Assembly: GCF_014982725.1 (NCBI RefSeq)
Contig: NZ_JADCJZ010000002.1
Coordinates: 62,001 to 126,000 of the forward strand
DNA from: Thermophilibacter gallinarum
GTDB taxonomy: Bacteria > Actinomycetota > Coriobacteriia > Coriobacteriales > Atopobiaceae
DNA length: 64,000 nucleotides
Direction of reading: 5' to 3'
The notes under the pieces: model-generated
What the model saw: only the letters and a program-made list of their open reading frames with translations
Databases searched by the model: none
What the model was told of the DNA's origin: nothing
Program-made: the position numbers and the translations under genes
Shown: positions 8,341 to 16,446 of the stretch, piece by piece
How the letters are laid out: each line of letters begins with the position of its first letter
Numbering within the stretch: position 1 is the first letter of the stretch

Positions 8341-8548
8341 CGGCCGCTCGTGATGAAAGGTTGGCTTCTCGGCTGCAGAACCGTCGCTCGTGATGAACGA
8401 TTTCACCGATATGCGCTCCTATGATTCGAACTTTCATCACCTTATATGGGAAAATAGAATCCGTCGTCGGATGATGACGGAAAAACGTTCATCACGAGCG
8501 ACGGTTTTGCAAACGGAACTGCCTCCGTTCATCACGAACGGCGCTTTT
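8341..8548. repeat. Nested long inverted repeat between convergent trpB2 and cstA
   Basis: The inner arms at 8374-8398 and 8487-8511 match at 24 of 25 bases. Outer, weaker arms begin at 8341 and end at 8548. The shared core GCTCGTGATGAA occurs twice forward (8346, 8386) and twice inverted (8488, 8528). The 88-base inner loop is unusually AT-rich for this genome. The whole could fold into one very long hairpin. No ORF with coding character is present. Confidence 0.7.
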
Positions 8549-8578
8549 GCAGATAGTTTGCCGGACCAAAACCAAATC

Positions 8579-8611
8579 GGGGACGGGACGCAGCTCGCGC
8601 GTCCCGTCCCC
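8579..8611 (-). terminator. Terminator of cstA
   Basis: A perfect 13-bp stem, GGGGACGGGACGC (8579-8591) with its complement at 8599-8611, has a seven-base loop. It lies just beyond the cstA stop, and on the minus strand it is followed by a T-rich stretch (GATTTGGTTTTGG). Confidence 0.75.
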
Positions 8612-8639
8612 ACTCCATTGCCATCAAGCAAGAAGAGGT

Positions 8640-10433
8640 CTACTGCCCGCAGTTCTCATGACCGAGATCGGACCACTCGGGGTCCTCGTCGGGAATGGAG
8701 CCGGCGGCCTTGCCGAAGAGCTCCTTCAGACAGTTGTAGGCAACGATCAGACCGAGCACCACGAGCAGGATCGCGAAGACGAGCTGCAGGCCCGAGGTCG
8801 CGATCACCGCCGCGCCGCTCGCGGCAAGCGCGTTCACGCAGCCGATGATGCTCTGGACGAGCGAGGTGAAGGTGCTCACCAGCAGGAACGCCACGGGCAC
8901 GTAGAGCATGAAGCCCTTGCGACCGGTGCACTTGCAGAAGACCGCGAGCATGATCATCGTCATGCCGCCGAGCAGCTGGTTGGAGGCACCGAAGAGCGGC
9001 CAGATGTTGGTGTAGCCGCCGAAGGCGAGCGCGAGGCCCAGCGCCAGCGTGAGCACCGTGGAGACCCAGGTGTTGGCGAGGAGCTTGGCCACGCCGGTCG
9101 CGCCGGCACCGGCCTCCTCGGCCGCGTCGTTGCTCTTGGCGAAGAACTCCTGGAACGAGAGGCGGCCGATGCGCGCCACGGCGTCGACGGAGGTGAGGGC
9201 CAGCGCCGAGACGCACATCGTCATGAAGACGGTCGCGAGCGTCCCGTCCACGCCGAAGGCCATCATGCCGCGGGCGACGCCCTGCGAGAAGATCTGGAAC
9301 GGGGTGCCCACCGCGGCGCCGCCCGCGCCGCTGGTGTTGATCTGCGCGAACATGATCGCCGCGACCACGATGGCGAGCACGCCCACGAAGGACTCGAGCA
9401 CCATGGCGCCATAGCCCACGGGCAGCGCGTCACGCTCGTTCTCCACCTGCTTCGAGGAGGTGTTGGTGGAGACGAGGCTGTGGAAGCCGGAGAGCGCGCC
9501 ACACGCCACGGAGACGAACAGCAGCGGGAAGAGGTACTGCCCGCCGGCGGCGAGCGCGCCAAGGTCGGCGACCATCGGGGCGGTCATCTCGGCCTCGCCG
9601 TTCGCGCCGAGCACGAAGATGCCAAGGACGGCGCAGACGATCATGACGAGCATCATGATCGAGGTGAGGTAGTCGCGCGGCTGCTTGAGCGTCTGGATCG
9701 GCATGGCCGCCGCGAAGAGCAGGTACACCGTGATGACGGCGAACCAGCCGAGCTTGTCCAGGTAAACGGGGACCTGCATGCCAACCGCGAACATGAGCAC
9801 GAAGAGCACGACGGCGAGCAGGAGCTCCTTCCAGCCGGACAGGCCAAAGCGGCGGTTGATCCAGCCGAAGGCGATGGCGACGAAGGTGAACAGGATCGAG
9901 ATCGTGCCGGCCGCGCCGCCCGCGTAGGAGACGGCGGTGTCGACGGCGCCCGCAGCATCGAAGGTCGCCACGAACGTGCCGGCGACCATGTCCACGAAGG
10001 CCGCGATCACGATGATCGTGAAGAGCCAGCTGAACAGCAGGAACAGGCGGCGCCCGGTGCGCCCGATGTACTTCTCGATGAGCTGCGCGAGCGACTTGCC
10101 GTTGTTGCGCATGGACGCATAGAGCGCGCCGAAGTCGTGCACGGCGCCGAAGAAGATGCCGCCCACGAGCACCCACAGAAGTACCGGCAGCCAGCCGAAC
10201 ATCATGGCGGCGATGGTGCCCGTGACGGGGCCGGCGCCGCAGATGGAGCTGAACTGGTGCGAGAAGACCGTGAAGCACGAGGCGGGCGAGAAGTTCTTCC
10301 CGTCCTCCATGCGACGCGCGGGCGTGAGCGCCTCGGCGTCGATGCCCCACGTGCGCGCGAGCCAGCGGCCGTAGAGCAGGTACCCGGCGGCCAGGACCAC
10401 GGCCGCGACGAGCACGATGACGATTCCGTTCAT
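8640..10433 (-). CDS. cstA: CstA family carbon-starvation / pyruvate-type transporter
   Basis: The 597-residue polytopic membrane protein matches CstA. It has the conserved SHQFSSICGAGPVTG stretch at about residues 58-72, the FGAVHDFG segment, and many hydrophobic helices throughout. CstA-family members import peptides or pyruvate, classically when carbon is scarce; the substrate here is inferred from family. The protein begins with a membrane helix directly after the ATG at 10433, with GGGAGG upstream. It is convergent with trpB2 and divergent from the two-component system. An 18-bp palindrome 33 bases upstream of the start may be an operator. Confidence 0.9.
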   Translation of the reverse strand: MNGIVIVLVAAVVLAAGYLLYGRWLARTWGIDAEALTPARRMEDGKNFSPASCFTVFSHQFSSICGAGPVTGTIAAMMFGWLPVLLWVLVGGIFFGAVHDFGALYASMRNNGKSLAQLIEKYIGRTGRRLFLLFSWLFTIIVIAAFVDMVAGTFVATFDAAGAVDTAVSYAGGAAGTISILFTFVAIAFGWINRRFGLSGWKELLLAVVLFVLMFAVGMQVPVYLDKLGWFAVITVYLLFAAAMPIQTLKQPRDYLTSIMMLVMIVCAVLGIFVLGANGEAEMTAPMVADLGALAAGGQYLFPLLFVSVACGALSGFHSLVSTNTSSKQVENERDALPVGYGAMVLESFVGVLAIVVAAIMFAQINTSGAGGAAVGTPFQIFSQGVARGMMAFGVDGTLATVFMTMCVSALALTSVDAVARIGRLSFQEFFAKSNDAAEEAGAGATGVAKLLANTWVSTVLTLALGLALAFGGYTNIWPLFGASNQLLGGMTMIMLAVFCKCTGRKGFMLYVPVAFLLVSTFTSLVQSIIGCVNALAASGAAVIATSGLQLVFAILLVVLGLIVAYNCLKELFGKAAGSIPDEDPEWSDLGHENCGQ

Positions 10434-10465
10434 GTATCCCTCCCTAGTACGTTGGAGCCTCGGAC

Positions 10466-10483
10466 ATGTTGCGCGCGCAACAT
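10466..10483. promoter_or_regulatory. 18-bp perfect palindrome upstream of cstA
   Basis: ATGTTGCGCGCGCAACAT is a perfect dyad 33 bases upstream of the cstA start codon. It could be a regulator operator or a leader hairpin. I did not find a second copy in the window. Confidence 0.45.
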
Positions 10484-10557
10484 CTGGTCCTCACCTCGCA
10501 GCCTCGACATGGTTTCTGACCGCTAACCGCCGCGTAACATGCCGTTCACAGGAGGAC

Positions 10558-10603
10558 CGTGACGGAAGCGTCACGGGCCCGCGTCCTTCTCGGCCCCTAT
10601 ACT
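10558..10603 (+). promoter_or_regulatory. Promoter of the response regulator with candidate operator
   Basis: The dyad CGTGACGGAAGCGTCACG (10558-10575) lies just upstream of a -10 box TATACT (10598-10603), which is 26 bases before the regulator start. A near-identical dyad precedes the ABC transporter genes at 12521, so this is a candidate binding site for the regulator itself. Confidence 0.55.
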
Positions 10604-10629
10604 CGGATGCAGACAACGAAGGGAGGACC

Positions 10630-11310
10630 ATGCTGCGCATACTGCTCGCAGAGGACGACCCGCTGATCGTGGAGGGGCTCTCCGAGCTCCTGGCCAACGA
10701 GGGCTACGCCGTGCTGTCATCACCCACCCAGGCTGGCGCCGTGGAGCTCGCCTGCGCACCGCACGCCGACATCGCGCTCGCGCTCGTTGACCTCACGCTG
10801 GCCGAGGGCAGCGGGTTCGCCGTCTGCAACGCGATCAAGCACGTGACGCCCGAGGTCCCCGTGATCTTCCTCACCGCCGCCGACGACGAGCTCTCCACCG
10901 TGACGGGCCTCGGCATGGGCGCAGACGACTACATCGCAAAGCCCTTCCGCCCGCGCGAGCTCGTGGCCCGCGTGCAGGCCGCCATCCGCCGCGCCCGCCC
11001 GGAGCGCTCGACGCTCTCGCTGGGGCCCGTGACCATCGACCTCGACCGCGCCCGCGCCGAGAAGAACGGCCATGAGGTGCCGCTCTCCGCGCTGGAGTAC
11101 CGCCTGCTGCTGCTCTTTGCCAAGAACGCGGGCAGGATCGTCACGCGCGACATGATCCGCGACGCCCTCTGGGACGACGCCGGCGCCTACGTGGAGGAGA
11201 ACACGCTCTCCGTCTACATCAAGCGCCTGCGCGACAAGCTCGAGGACGACCCGACCGACCCGCGCCTGATCGTCACCGTCCGCGGCATGGGCTACCGCGC
11301 CCAGGGCTAG
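10630..11310 (+). CDS. OmpR-family response regulator
   Basis: The 226-residue protein has a receiver domain (acidic pair Glu8/Asp9/Asp10 in LAEDDP, phospho-acceptor Asp54, Thr82, Lys104) followed by a winged-helix DNA-binding domain (about 125-222, ending in VRGMGYRA). All phosphorylation residues are present, so it should be a canonical partner of the histidine kinase encoded 21 bases downstream. The start is ATG 10630 after GGGAGG. The order RR-HK-ABC ATPase-FtsX permease suggests it controls the downstream transporter, possibly in response to a membrane- or cell-wall-active compound. That last point is inference from similar gene sets. Confidence 0.9.
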   Translation: MLRILLAEDDPLIVEGLSELLANEGYAVLSSPTQAGAVELACAPHADIALALVDLTLAEGSGFAVCNAIKHVTPEVPVIFLTAADDELSTVTGLGMGADDYIAKPFRPRELVARVQAAIRRARPERSTLSLGPVTIDLDRARAEKNGHEVPLSALEYRLLLLFAKNAGRIVTRDMIRDALWDDAGAYVEENTLSVYIKRLRDKLEDDPTDPRLIVTVRGMGYRAQG

Positions 11311-11331
11311 ACGAGGACGGGCGAGAAGCGC

Positions 11332-12369
11332 ATGCTGCTGAGAAACGCAGAGGTCAGACGCACGGTCTTCGTCTTTGTCGCCGTGGGCGCCGCAGGCGTC
11401 GGCGCGGCCTGGGCGCTCGCGGGCGCGACTGCGGCCGCCGTGGTCGCCGCGACCGTCACGGTCCTTCTCGCCGTGCTCCTCGCGTCGACGCGCCTGCGCT
11501 ACCGGCACATCGCGCGCATGGCGGAGCAGGTGGACGCCGTGCTCCACGGAGAGCGCGACGTGGGCTTCGAGCGCATGCGCGAGGGCGAGCTCGCGGTCCT
11601 GGCCTCCGAGCTGGACAAGATGCGCAGCCGCCTCGAGCTCGCCAACGAGGACCTGCTGCGCGAGAAGGGCGCGCTCGCGGACGCGCTGGCCGACGTCTCG
11701 CACCAGATCAAGACGCCGCTCACGAGCCTCTCGCTCATGACGTCGCTCACGCGCGGGGCGCTCGTGGAGGACGGTGGCCACCCGGGCGAGGTCGAGCGGC
11801 TGCGCACGATGGAGCGGCTGGAGGGCCGCGTGGAGTGGCTCGTGTCGAGCCTGCTCAAGCTCGCGCGCATCGACGCGGGCGTGGTGAGCTTCGCCCGGGT
11901 GCGCGTCGACGGCGCCGAGCTCGTGGCGCGCGCAATCGAGCCGCTGGAGGTTTCCGCCGAGCTCGCTGGCGTTGAGCTCGTACGCGACGTGCAGCCCGGC
12001 GCCGGCTTTGAGGGCGACCTCGCCTGGACGGCGGAGGCCCTCGAGAACATCCTCAAGAACTGCCTCGAGCACACGCCCGCGGGCGGGCGCGTGAGCGTGA
12101 GCTGCGCCGAGGACGCCCTGGCGTTCCGGCTGAGCGTGGAGGACACCGGTCCCGGCATCGCTCCCGGCGACCTGCCGCACGTCTTCGAGCGCTTCTACCG
12201 AGGCGGCGCGGCGTGCGCGGACGGCTCGGAGGTCGACCCCGACGGCGTGGGCATCGGGCTCGCGCTGGCAAAGAGCCTCGTCATCGCGCAGGGCGGCTCC
12301 GTCCGCGCCGGCAACGTCCCCGGCGGCGGCGCGCGCTTCGACCTCGTCTTCTTCAAGGCCACCGTCTAG
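11332..12369 (+). CDS. Sensor histidine kinase
   Basis: The 345-residue protein has two closely spaced N-terminal membrane helices (about 11-30 and 32-51) with almost no extracellular loop, so it probably senses within the membrane or through a partner protein. The dimerisation H-box is DVSHQIKTPL with His124, and the ATP-binding domain shows NILKNCLEHT, DTGPGIAP and GVGIGLALAKS. The small sensor-free design resembles intramembrane-sensing kinases linked to antimicrobial-peptide ABC transporters, which fits the two transporter genes downstream. It is co-transcribed with the response regulator. Confidence 0.88.
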   Translation: MLLRNAEVRRTVFVFVAVGAAGVGAAWALAGATAAAVVAATVTVLLAVLLASTRLRYRHIARMAEQVDAVLHGERDVGFERMREGELAVLASELDKMRSRLELANEDLLREKGALADALADVSHQIKTPLTSLSLMTSLTRGALVEDGGHPGEVERLRTMERLEGRVEWLVSSLLKLARIDAGVVSFARVRVDGAELVARAIEPLEVSAELAGVELVRDVQPGAGFEGDLAWTAEALENILKNCLEHTPAGGRVSVSCAEDALAFRLSVEDTGPGIAPGDLPHVFERFYRGGAACADGSEVDPDGVGIGLALAKSLVIAQGGSVRAGNVPGGGARFDLVFFKATV

Positions 12370-12403
12370 CGGCGCCACGGTTCTTCTCGCCCGCGACGCG
12401 CGT

Positions 12404-12509
12404 TGCGATTTGTAACGTTTATCAGCCTCAAAACGTTACGAACCGCAAAGTGGCGCCCGGCAAACTGCGATTCGTAACGTTTTTCGGCCCAATTTCGTTA
12501 CAAATCGCA
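12404..12509. repeat. Two tandem palindromic units after the kinase gene
   Basis: Unit 1 (12404-12447) and unit 2 (12466-12509) are each imperfect hairpins built on TGCGATTYGTAACG and its complement. They follow the kinase stop and a GTTCTTCTCGCC copy at 12383-12391. They separate the regulatory genes from the transporter promoter and may act as a terminator. Confidence 0.65.
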
Positions 12510-12520
12510 AAGTCACCCGT

Positions 12521-12579
12521 GTGACGGATCCGTCACTCGCGCGTCACGCGCGCGCAGGGTGCCTCCCCCACCATAGAAT
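12521..12579 (+). promoter_or_regulatory. ABC transporter promoter with candidate regulator-binding site
   Basis: A perfect 16-bp dyad GTGACGGATCCGTCAC (12521-12536) is followed by another CGTCAC at 12542-12547, 11 bases after the dyad's own CGTCAC. Eleven-base spacing of direct repeats is typical of OmpR/PhoB-type binding. A -10 box TAGAAT is at 12574-12579, 24 bases before the ATPase start. Confidence 0.55.
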
Positions 12580-12603
12580 TGACGACAAGACCAGGGAGGC
12601 AGC

Positions 12604-13284
12604 ATGGACATTCTGCGCATCGACCATCTCACCAAGACCTACGGCACCGGAGACACCGCCGTGCGCGCGCTCGACGACGTGAGCTTCAGCGTCGCGGCCG
12701 GCGAGTTCGTGGCCATCATCGGCAGCTCGGGCTCGGGCAAGTCGACGCTTCTGCACATGATCGGCGGCGTGGACCGGCCCACCTCGGGCACCGTCTATCT
12801 GAACGGCGAGAACGTCTTCGAGCGCTCGGACGAGCAGCTCGCGGTATTCCGCCGCCGCGAGGTCGGGCTGGTCTACCAGTTCTACAACCTCGTCCCGGTG
12901 CTCGACGTGGTGGAGAACATGTGCCTGCCCGTGCTCATGGACGGCCGCGCGGTGAACGAGCGCCGCCTCAGGGCGCTGCTCAGCAGGCTCGGCCTCGAGG
13001 GTCGCGAGCACCACCTCCCCAACCAGCTCTCCGGCGGCCAGCAGCAGCGCGTCGCCATCGGGCGCGCCCTCATGAACGCGCCGGCCGTCGTGCTGGCTGA
13101 CGAGCCCACGGGCAACCTCGACTCCAAGAACTCCGCCGAGATCATGGCGCTTCTGCGCACGTCAAACCGCGAGCTCAAGCAGACGCTCGTCGTGATCACG
13201 CACGACGAGGAGATCGCCCTCTCCGCCGACCGCGTGATCGCGCTCGAGGACGGCCGCATCGCCTCCGACACGAGGGCGAGGTAG
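12604..13284 (+). CDS. ABC transporter ATP-binding protein (LolD/MacB type)
   Basis: The 226-residue ATPase has Walker A GSSGSGKST at 40-48, the Q-loop at YQFYNL, signature LSGGQQQR at 142-149 and Walker B VVLADEP at 162-168, followed by the H-loop ITHDEE. The TGNLDS D-loop places it with the MacB/LolD/BceA class that works with FtsX-like permeases. The permease gene follows after only two bases. It is cytosolic and powers mechanotransmission or export by the partner permease. The start is ATG 12604 after GGGAGGCAGC. Confidence 0.92.
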   Translation: MDILRIDHLTKTYGTGDTAVRALDDVSFSVAAGEFVAIIGSSGSGKSTLLHMIGGVDRPTSGTVYLNGENVFERSDEQLAVFRRREVGLVYQFYNLVPVLDVVENMCLPVLMDGRAVNERRLRALLSRLGLEGREHHLPNQLSGGQQQRVAIGRALMNAPAVVLADEPTGNLDSKNSAEIMALLRTSNRELKQTLVVITHDEEIALSADRVIALEDGRIASDTRAR

Positions 13285-13286
13285 CC

Positions 13287-16241
13287 ATGGCCAAGCACTT
13301 CAAGGGCGAGAAGGACGCGCGGGGCGAGAAGGACCGCGCACTCGCGGCCGCCGTCGCGCCCCGCGGCAACGTCTTCACCCGCTTCACGCTGCGCTCGCTC
13401 AGGGCCAACCGCGTGCGCACGGTCGTCTCCGTCATCGGCATCGCGCTCTCCTGCGCGCTCATCACCGCCGTGCTGACGAGCGTCGTCTCGCTCACGGACG
13501 CGCTCATCCAGCGAACCGCCGAGGACGAGGGCTGGTGGTACGCAGAGGCTGCCGGCATCACGGACGACGACCTCGACCGCCTGCGGGACGAGCCCGGCGT
13601 GGTCGACTGGACCGGCATCGCCGACCTTGGGACCGTATCGCTCGGCAAGGAGAACGGCGACCTCTTTGGCAAGTACCTCTACGCCAAGACCTGGCCCGCC
13701 GAGCAGGACGGCGAGAAGCCCCTCGTCCGGGACCCCGAGCTCGTGGCCGGACATGCCCCGGAGGCGCCCGGGGAGATCGTGCTCCCCCACTACCTGCAGA
13801 ACGTCGAGCTCGCGCCCTGCGGCCTCGCCACCGCGGGCGGAGGGCCCATCAAGCTAGGCAGCAAGGTCACGCTCGACCTCGGTACGCGAACGGTCACGAG
13901 CCTCACCGACGGAGTGAGCTTCACCATGACGAGCCTGCGCGGCGACTACATCGATGACGCCACGCAGAGCGAGTCCTTCAGCGCGGACCTCGGCCAGCTG
14001 AGCGGCACCGTCGTGGGCTTCTACCGCAGCTACGGCTACTCCGCCACGCTCGCGATGACAGGCAACGCCGCCTACGTCTACGACGACGGCTCGGCCCTCG
14101 AGCGCGTCATGACCGACGACTCTGACGCCACCTGGGCCTCCGTCCTCTTCCGCACGGAGAACCCCGCCGAGGCGGAGCGGCTCGCCGACGACATCGTCAA
14201 CGTGTGGTCGCGCGACATCGACGGCGGCTCCACGGTCCACTCGAGCCTCATCCGCTGGATGGGCGCCACGCCGGACACGGCCATCTGGAACACGCTCTAC
14301 CAGATCGCGGCCATTCTCGCCGCCGTCGTGGTCGTTGCCGGCGTGTCGCTCGTCTACAACAGCTTCGCCATCTCGGTCGCCGAGCGCACGCGTCAGTTCG
14401 GCTTGCTCTCCTCGCTCGGCGCGAGCAGACGGCAGCTCCGCCGCACCGTGCTCGTCGAGGCGCTCGTCATCGGCGGCGTGGGCATCCCCGTGGGCCTCGC
14501 GCTCGGGCTTCTCGGCTGCTTCGTGGTCTTCGGCCTCGTGGGTGACGGAATCAGTGCGCTCTTTGGCACCGATCAGGCGCACGTGGTCATAAGCCCCGGC
14601 GCGCTCGGGATCTCGGCCGCACTCGCCCTTCTCACGCTCTTCGTGAGCGCCTGGGTGCCCGCGCTGCGCGCGAGTCGCGTCTCGGCGGTCGACGCCATCC
14701 GCCAGACGCAGGACGTGCGCCTCTCACGCCGCGCCGTGCGCACCCAGCGACGCGCTGGCAGGCACGGCGATGCCGCGCGCATCTCGCCCGGCATCGCCGG
14801 ACGGCTCTTCGGCATCCCCGGCCTCATCGCCCACAAGAACCTCACGCGCAGCTCGTCGAAGGGACGCGTGACCGTGGCCGCGCTCGCCGTCTCCGTCGCG
14901 CTGCTCATCACCTCGGGCGCCATCGCCGACGTCATGAGCTACGCGAGCAACACGGCTGTGGACACGATGGAGGGCCAGGACCTCGTGCTCTCGATCGACG
15001 CGACCGGCGCCGACGCCGACCAGACCCTCGCGCTCGCCGACGGCAAGGTGGACGGCGCCGGCATGCAGAAGGCGCTCGCGCGCTACTACGACGCCGCGCG
15101 TGCCGCCACGGACGCCACGGTAAACGGCTACGAGACGCGCTATGTCGCCGAGGCGCTCCTGCCTGCGGGCATGCTCGGCGACGACGCCGACCTTCTCGGC
15201 TCCGTCACCTCCCCGCTTGCGGACGGCTCCCGCTACGGAAGCGTCTACCTCGACTTCGTCGACGACGCGACCTGGAAGGCCTATGTCGAGTCCCTGGGGC
15301 TCCCCAGCAGCGAGTTCTGCGACCCCGCGCACCCGCGCGCCATTGCCGTGGACTCCTACGACATCAACGACGGCCAGACCTACGCGAACTACCGTCCCTT
15401 CTCCGGCACGGGCACGATCGCGTCGCTCGAGTTCGCAGACCTCGACGGCCGCTTCGTCTCCGGCATCGAGGACGACCCGTCCGGCGGCCTGCGCGTGCTC
15501 TACTACGACGACAAGGGCGACGAGCAGTACCTCTCCTACGACGAGGCCGTCGCGAGCGAGCAGGACATTGAGGTCGGCGCCCTCGCGGACTACCCGCCCG
15601 ACTGCGTCACCTCCTCGGGCACGCTCCAGCTCATCCTACCCGCCTCCGCCATCGACCTCGCCGCCAACGCCGGGTACCTACGCGCCAGCATGTCCCTCGA
15701 CACCGGCGGCGACGCGGAGCGCGCCAACCGGGCGCAGGACGCGATCGAGAAAATCGCCGCGGACTACCCCGAACTCGACGTCACCTACACCAACGTCGCC
15801 GACGCCAAGCTCCAGGCGCGCCTCATGACTACAACGGTCAACACGTTCATCTTCCTCTTTGCCGCGATCACCGGTCTCATCGCCGTGGCAAATGTCTTCA
15901 ACACCCTCGCCAACGCGCTCATCCTGCGTCGCCGCGAGTTCGCGGTGCTCCGCTCGATCGGCATGGGCGGGCGGGCCTTCCGCCGCATGGTCGCCTACGA
16001 GTGCGCGAGCTACGCCCTGCGCGGCTTCCTGATCGGCTTTGCCCTGGCCGCCCTCGCCTCGGCTGGCCTCTACCAGGCCATGGCGCTCTCGTACTCGACC
16101 TACGAGTTCCAGCTGCCCTGGCCGCAGATCGGCGCCTCACTCGTCGTGGTTCTCGCCGTAATCCTCGTGAGCGTCGCGTACGCCCTGCGACGCTGCAACT
16201 CCTCCAACGTGGTGGAGGCCCTGCGCGCGGACGCGCTGTAG
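13287..16241 (+). CDS. FtsX-like ABC transporter permease (984 residues)
   Basis: The large membrane protein has an N-terminal transmembrane helix (about 40-65), a long extracytoplasmic domain, an FtsX-type bundle near residues 330-480, a second extracytoplasmic domain, and a final FtsX bundle at about 850-975. This double-FtsX layout is seen in actinobacterial and clostridial permeases paired with MacB-type ATPases and two-component systems. The first 25 residues are highly charged and rich in Lys and Glu. The substrate is unknown; resistance to membrane-active peptides or lipoprotein handling are possibilities from family context. It ends at a strong terminator. Confidence 0.85.
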   Translation: MAKHFKGEKDARGEKDRALAAAVAPRGNVFTRFTLRSLRANRVRTVVSVIGIALSCALITAVLTSVVSLTDALIQRTAEDEGWWYAEAAGITDDDLDRLRDEPGVVDWTGIADLGTVSLGKENGDLFGKYLYAKTWPAEQDGEKPLVRDPELVAGHAPEAPGEIVLPHYLQNVELAPCGLATAGGGPIKLGSKVTLDLGTRTVTSLTDGVSFTMTSLRGDYIDDATQSESFSADLGQLSGTVVGFYRSYGYSATLAMTGNAAYVYDDGSALERVMTDDSDATWASVLFRTENPAEAERLADDIVNVWSRDIDGGSTVHSSLIRWMGATPDTAIWNTLYQIAAILAAVVVVAGVSLVYNSFAISVAERTRQFGLLSSLGASRRQLRRTVLVEALVIGGVGIPVGLALGLLGCFVVFGLVGDGISALFGTDQAHVVISPGALGISAALALLTLFVSAWVPALRASRVSAVDAIRQTQDVRLSRRAVRTQRRAGRHGDAARISPGIAGRLFGIPGLIAHKNLTRSSSKGRVTVAALAVSVALLITSGAIADVMSYASNTAVDTMEGQDLVLSIDATGADADQTLALADGKVDGAGMQKALARYYDAARAATDATVNGYETRYVAEALLPAGMLGDDADLLGSVTSPLADGSRYGSVYLDFVDDATWKAYVESLGLPSSEFCDPAHPRAIAVDSYDINDGQTYANYRPFSGTGTIASLEFADLDGRFVSGIEDDPSGGLRVLYYDDKGDEQYLSYDEAVASEQDIEVGALADYPPDCVTSSGTLQLILPASAIDLAANAGYLRASMSLDTGGDAERANRAQDAIEKIAADYPELDVTYTNVADAKLQARLMTTTVNTFIFLFAAITGLIAVANVFNTLANALILRRREFAVLRSIGMGGRAFRRMVAYECASYALRGFLIGFALAALASAGLYQAMALSYSTYEFQLPWPQIGASLVVVLAVILVSVAYALRRCNSSNVVEALRADAL

Positions 16242-16263
16242 CGGACGTTCATCCCCTCCCCGG

Positions 16264-16300
16264 CCCCGGCTCGTCGCGACTCGCGAGCCGGGGTTCTTCT
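16264..16300 (+). terminator. Terminator of the ABC transporter operon
   Basis: CCCCGGCTCG (16264-16273) pairs with CGAGCCGGGG (16284-16293) and runs directly into TTCTTCTCGCC. The recurrent GTTCTTCTCGCC motif thus forms the T-rich tail of the terminator. Confidence 0.75.
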
Positions 16301-16318
16301 CGCCCCGCGCCGTGACCC

Positions 16319-16370
16319 AGTACGCGATTCCCTACAGAATCGAGCCCGGAAACGTTGGGAGTCGCGTATC
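16319..16370 (-). repeat. Copy 1 of the TACGCGATTTCCAACG palindromic repeat family
   Basis: This 52-base imperfect palindrome has the ends AGTACGCGATTCCC and GGGAGTCGCGTATC. Read on the minus strand it aligns with the four copies at 21216-21328 and 24187-24300. It sits between convergent genes. Confidence 0.7.
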
Positions 16371-16389
16371 ACGCGCAGGCGAGAAGAAC

Positions 16390-16419
16390 GCGGGCCCCAG
16401 GCGCATGCCCGGGACCCGC
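16390..16419 (-). terminator. Terminator of the SPFH gene
   Basis: On the minus strand GCGGGTCCCGGGC and GCCTGGGGCCCGC form a hairpin, followed at once by GTTCTTCTCGCC. It mirrors the terminator at 16264 of the convergent operon. Confidence 0.65.
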
Positions 16420-16446
16420 GCGGTCAAACACCCGTTGCCCGCCGCC

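Noticed and set aside
8547-10526. A 659-codon open frame on the plus strand over cstA.
   Set aside because: The protein is His/Asp/Glu/Arg-rich nonsense antisense to a clear CstA.
10534-10550. Possible mobile-element end near the cstA/regulator boundary.
   Set aside because: No inverted terminal repeats, target duplication or transposase sequence anywhere in the window.
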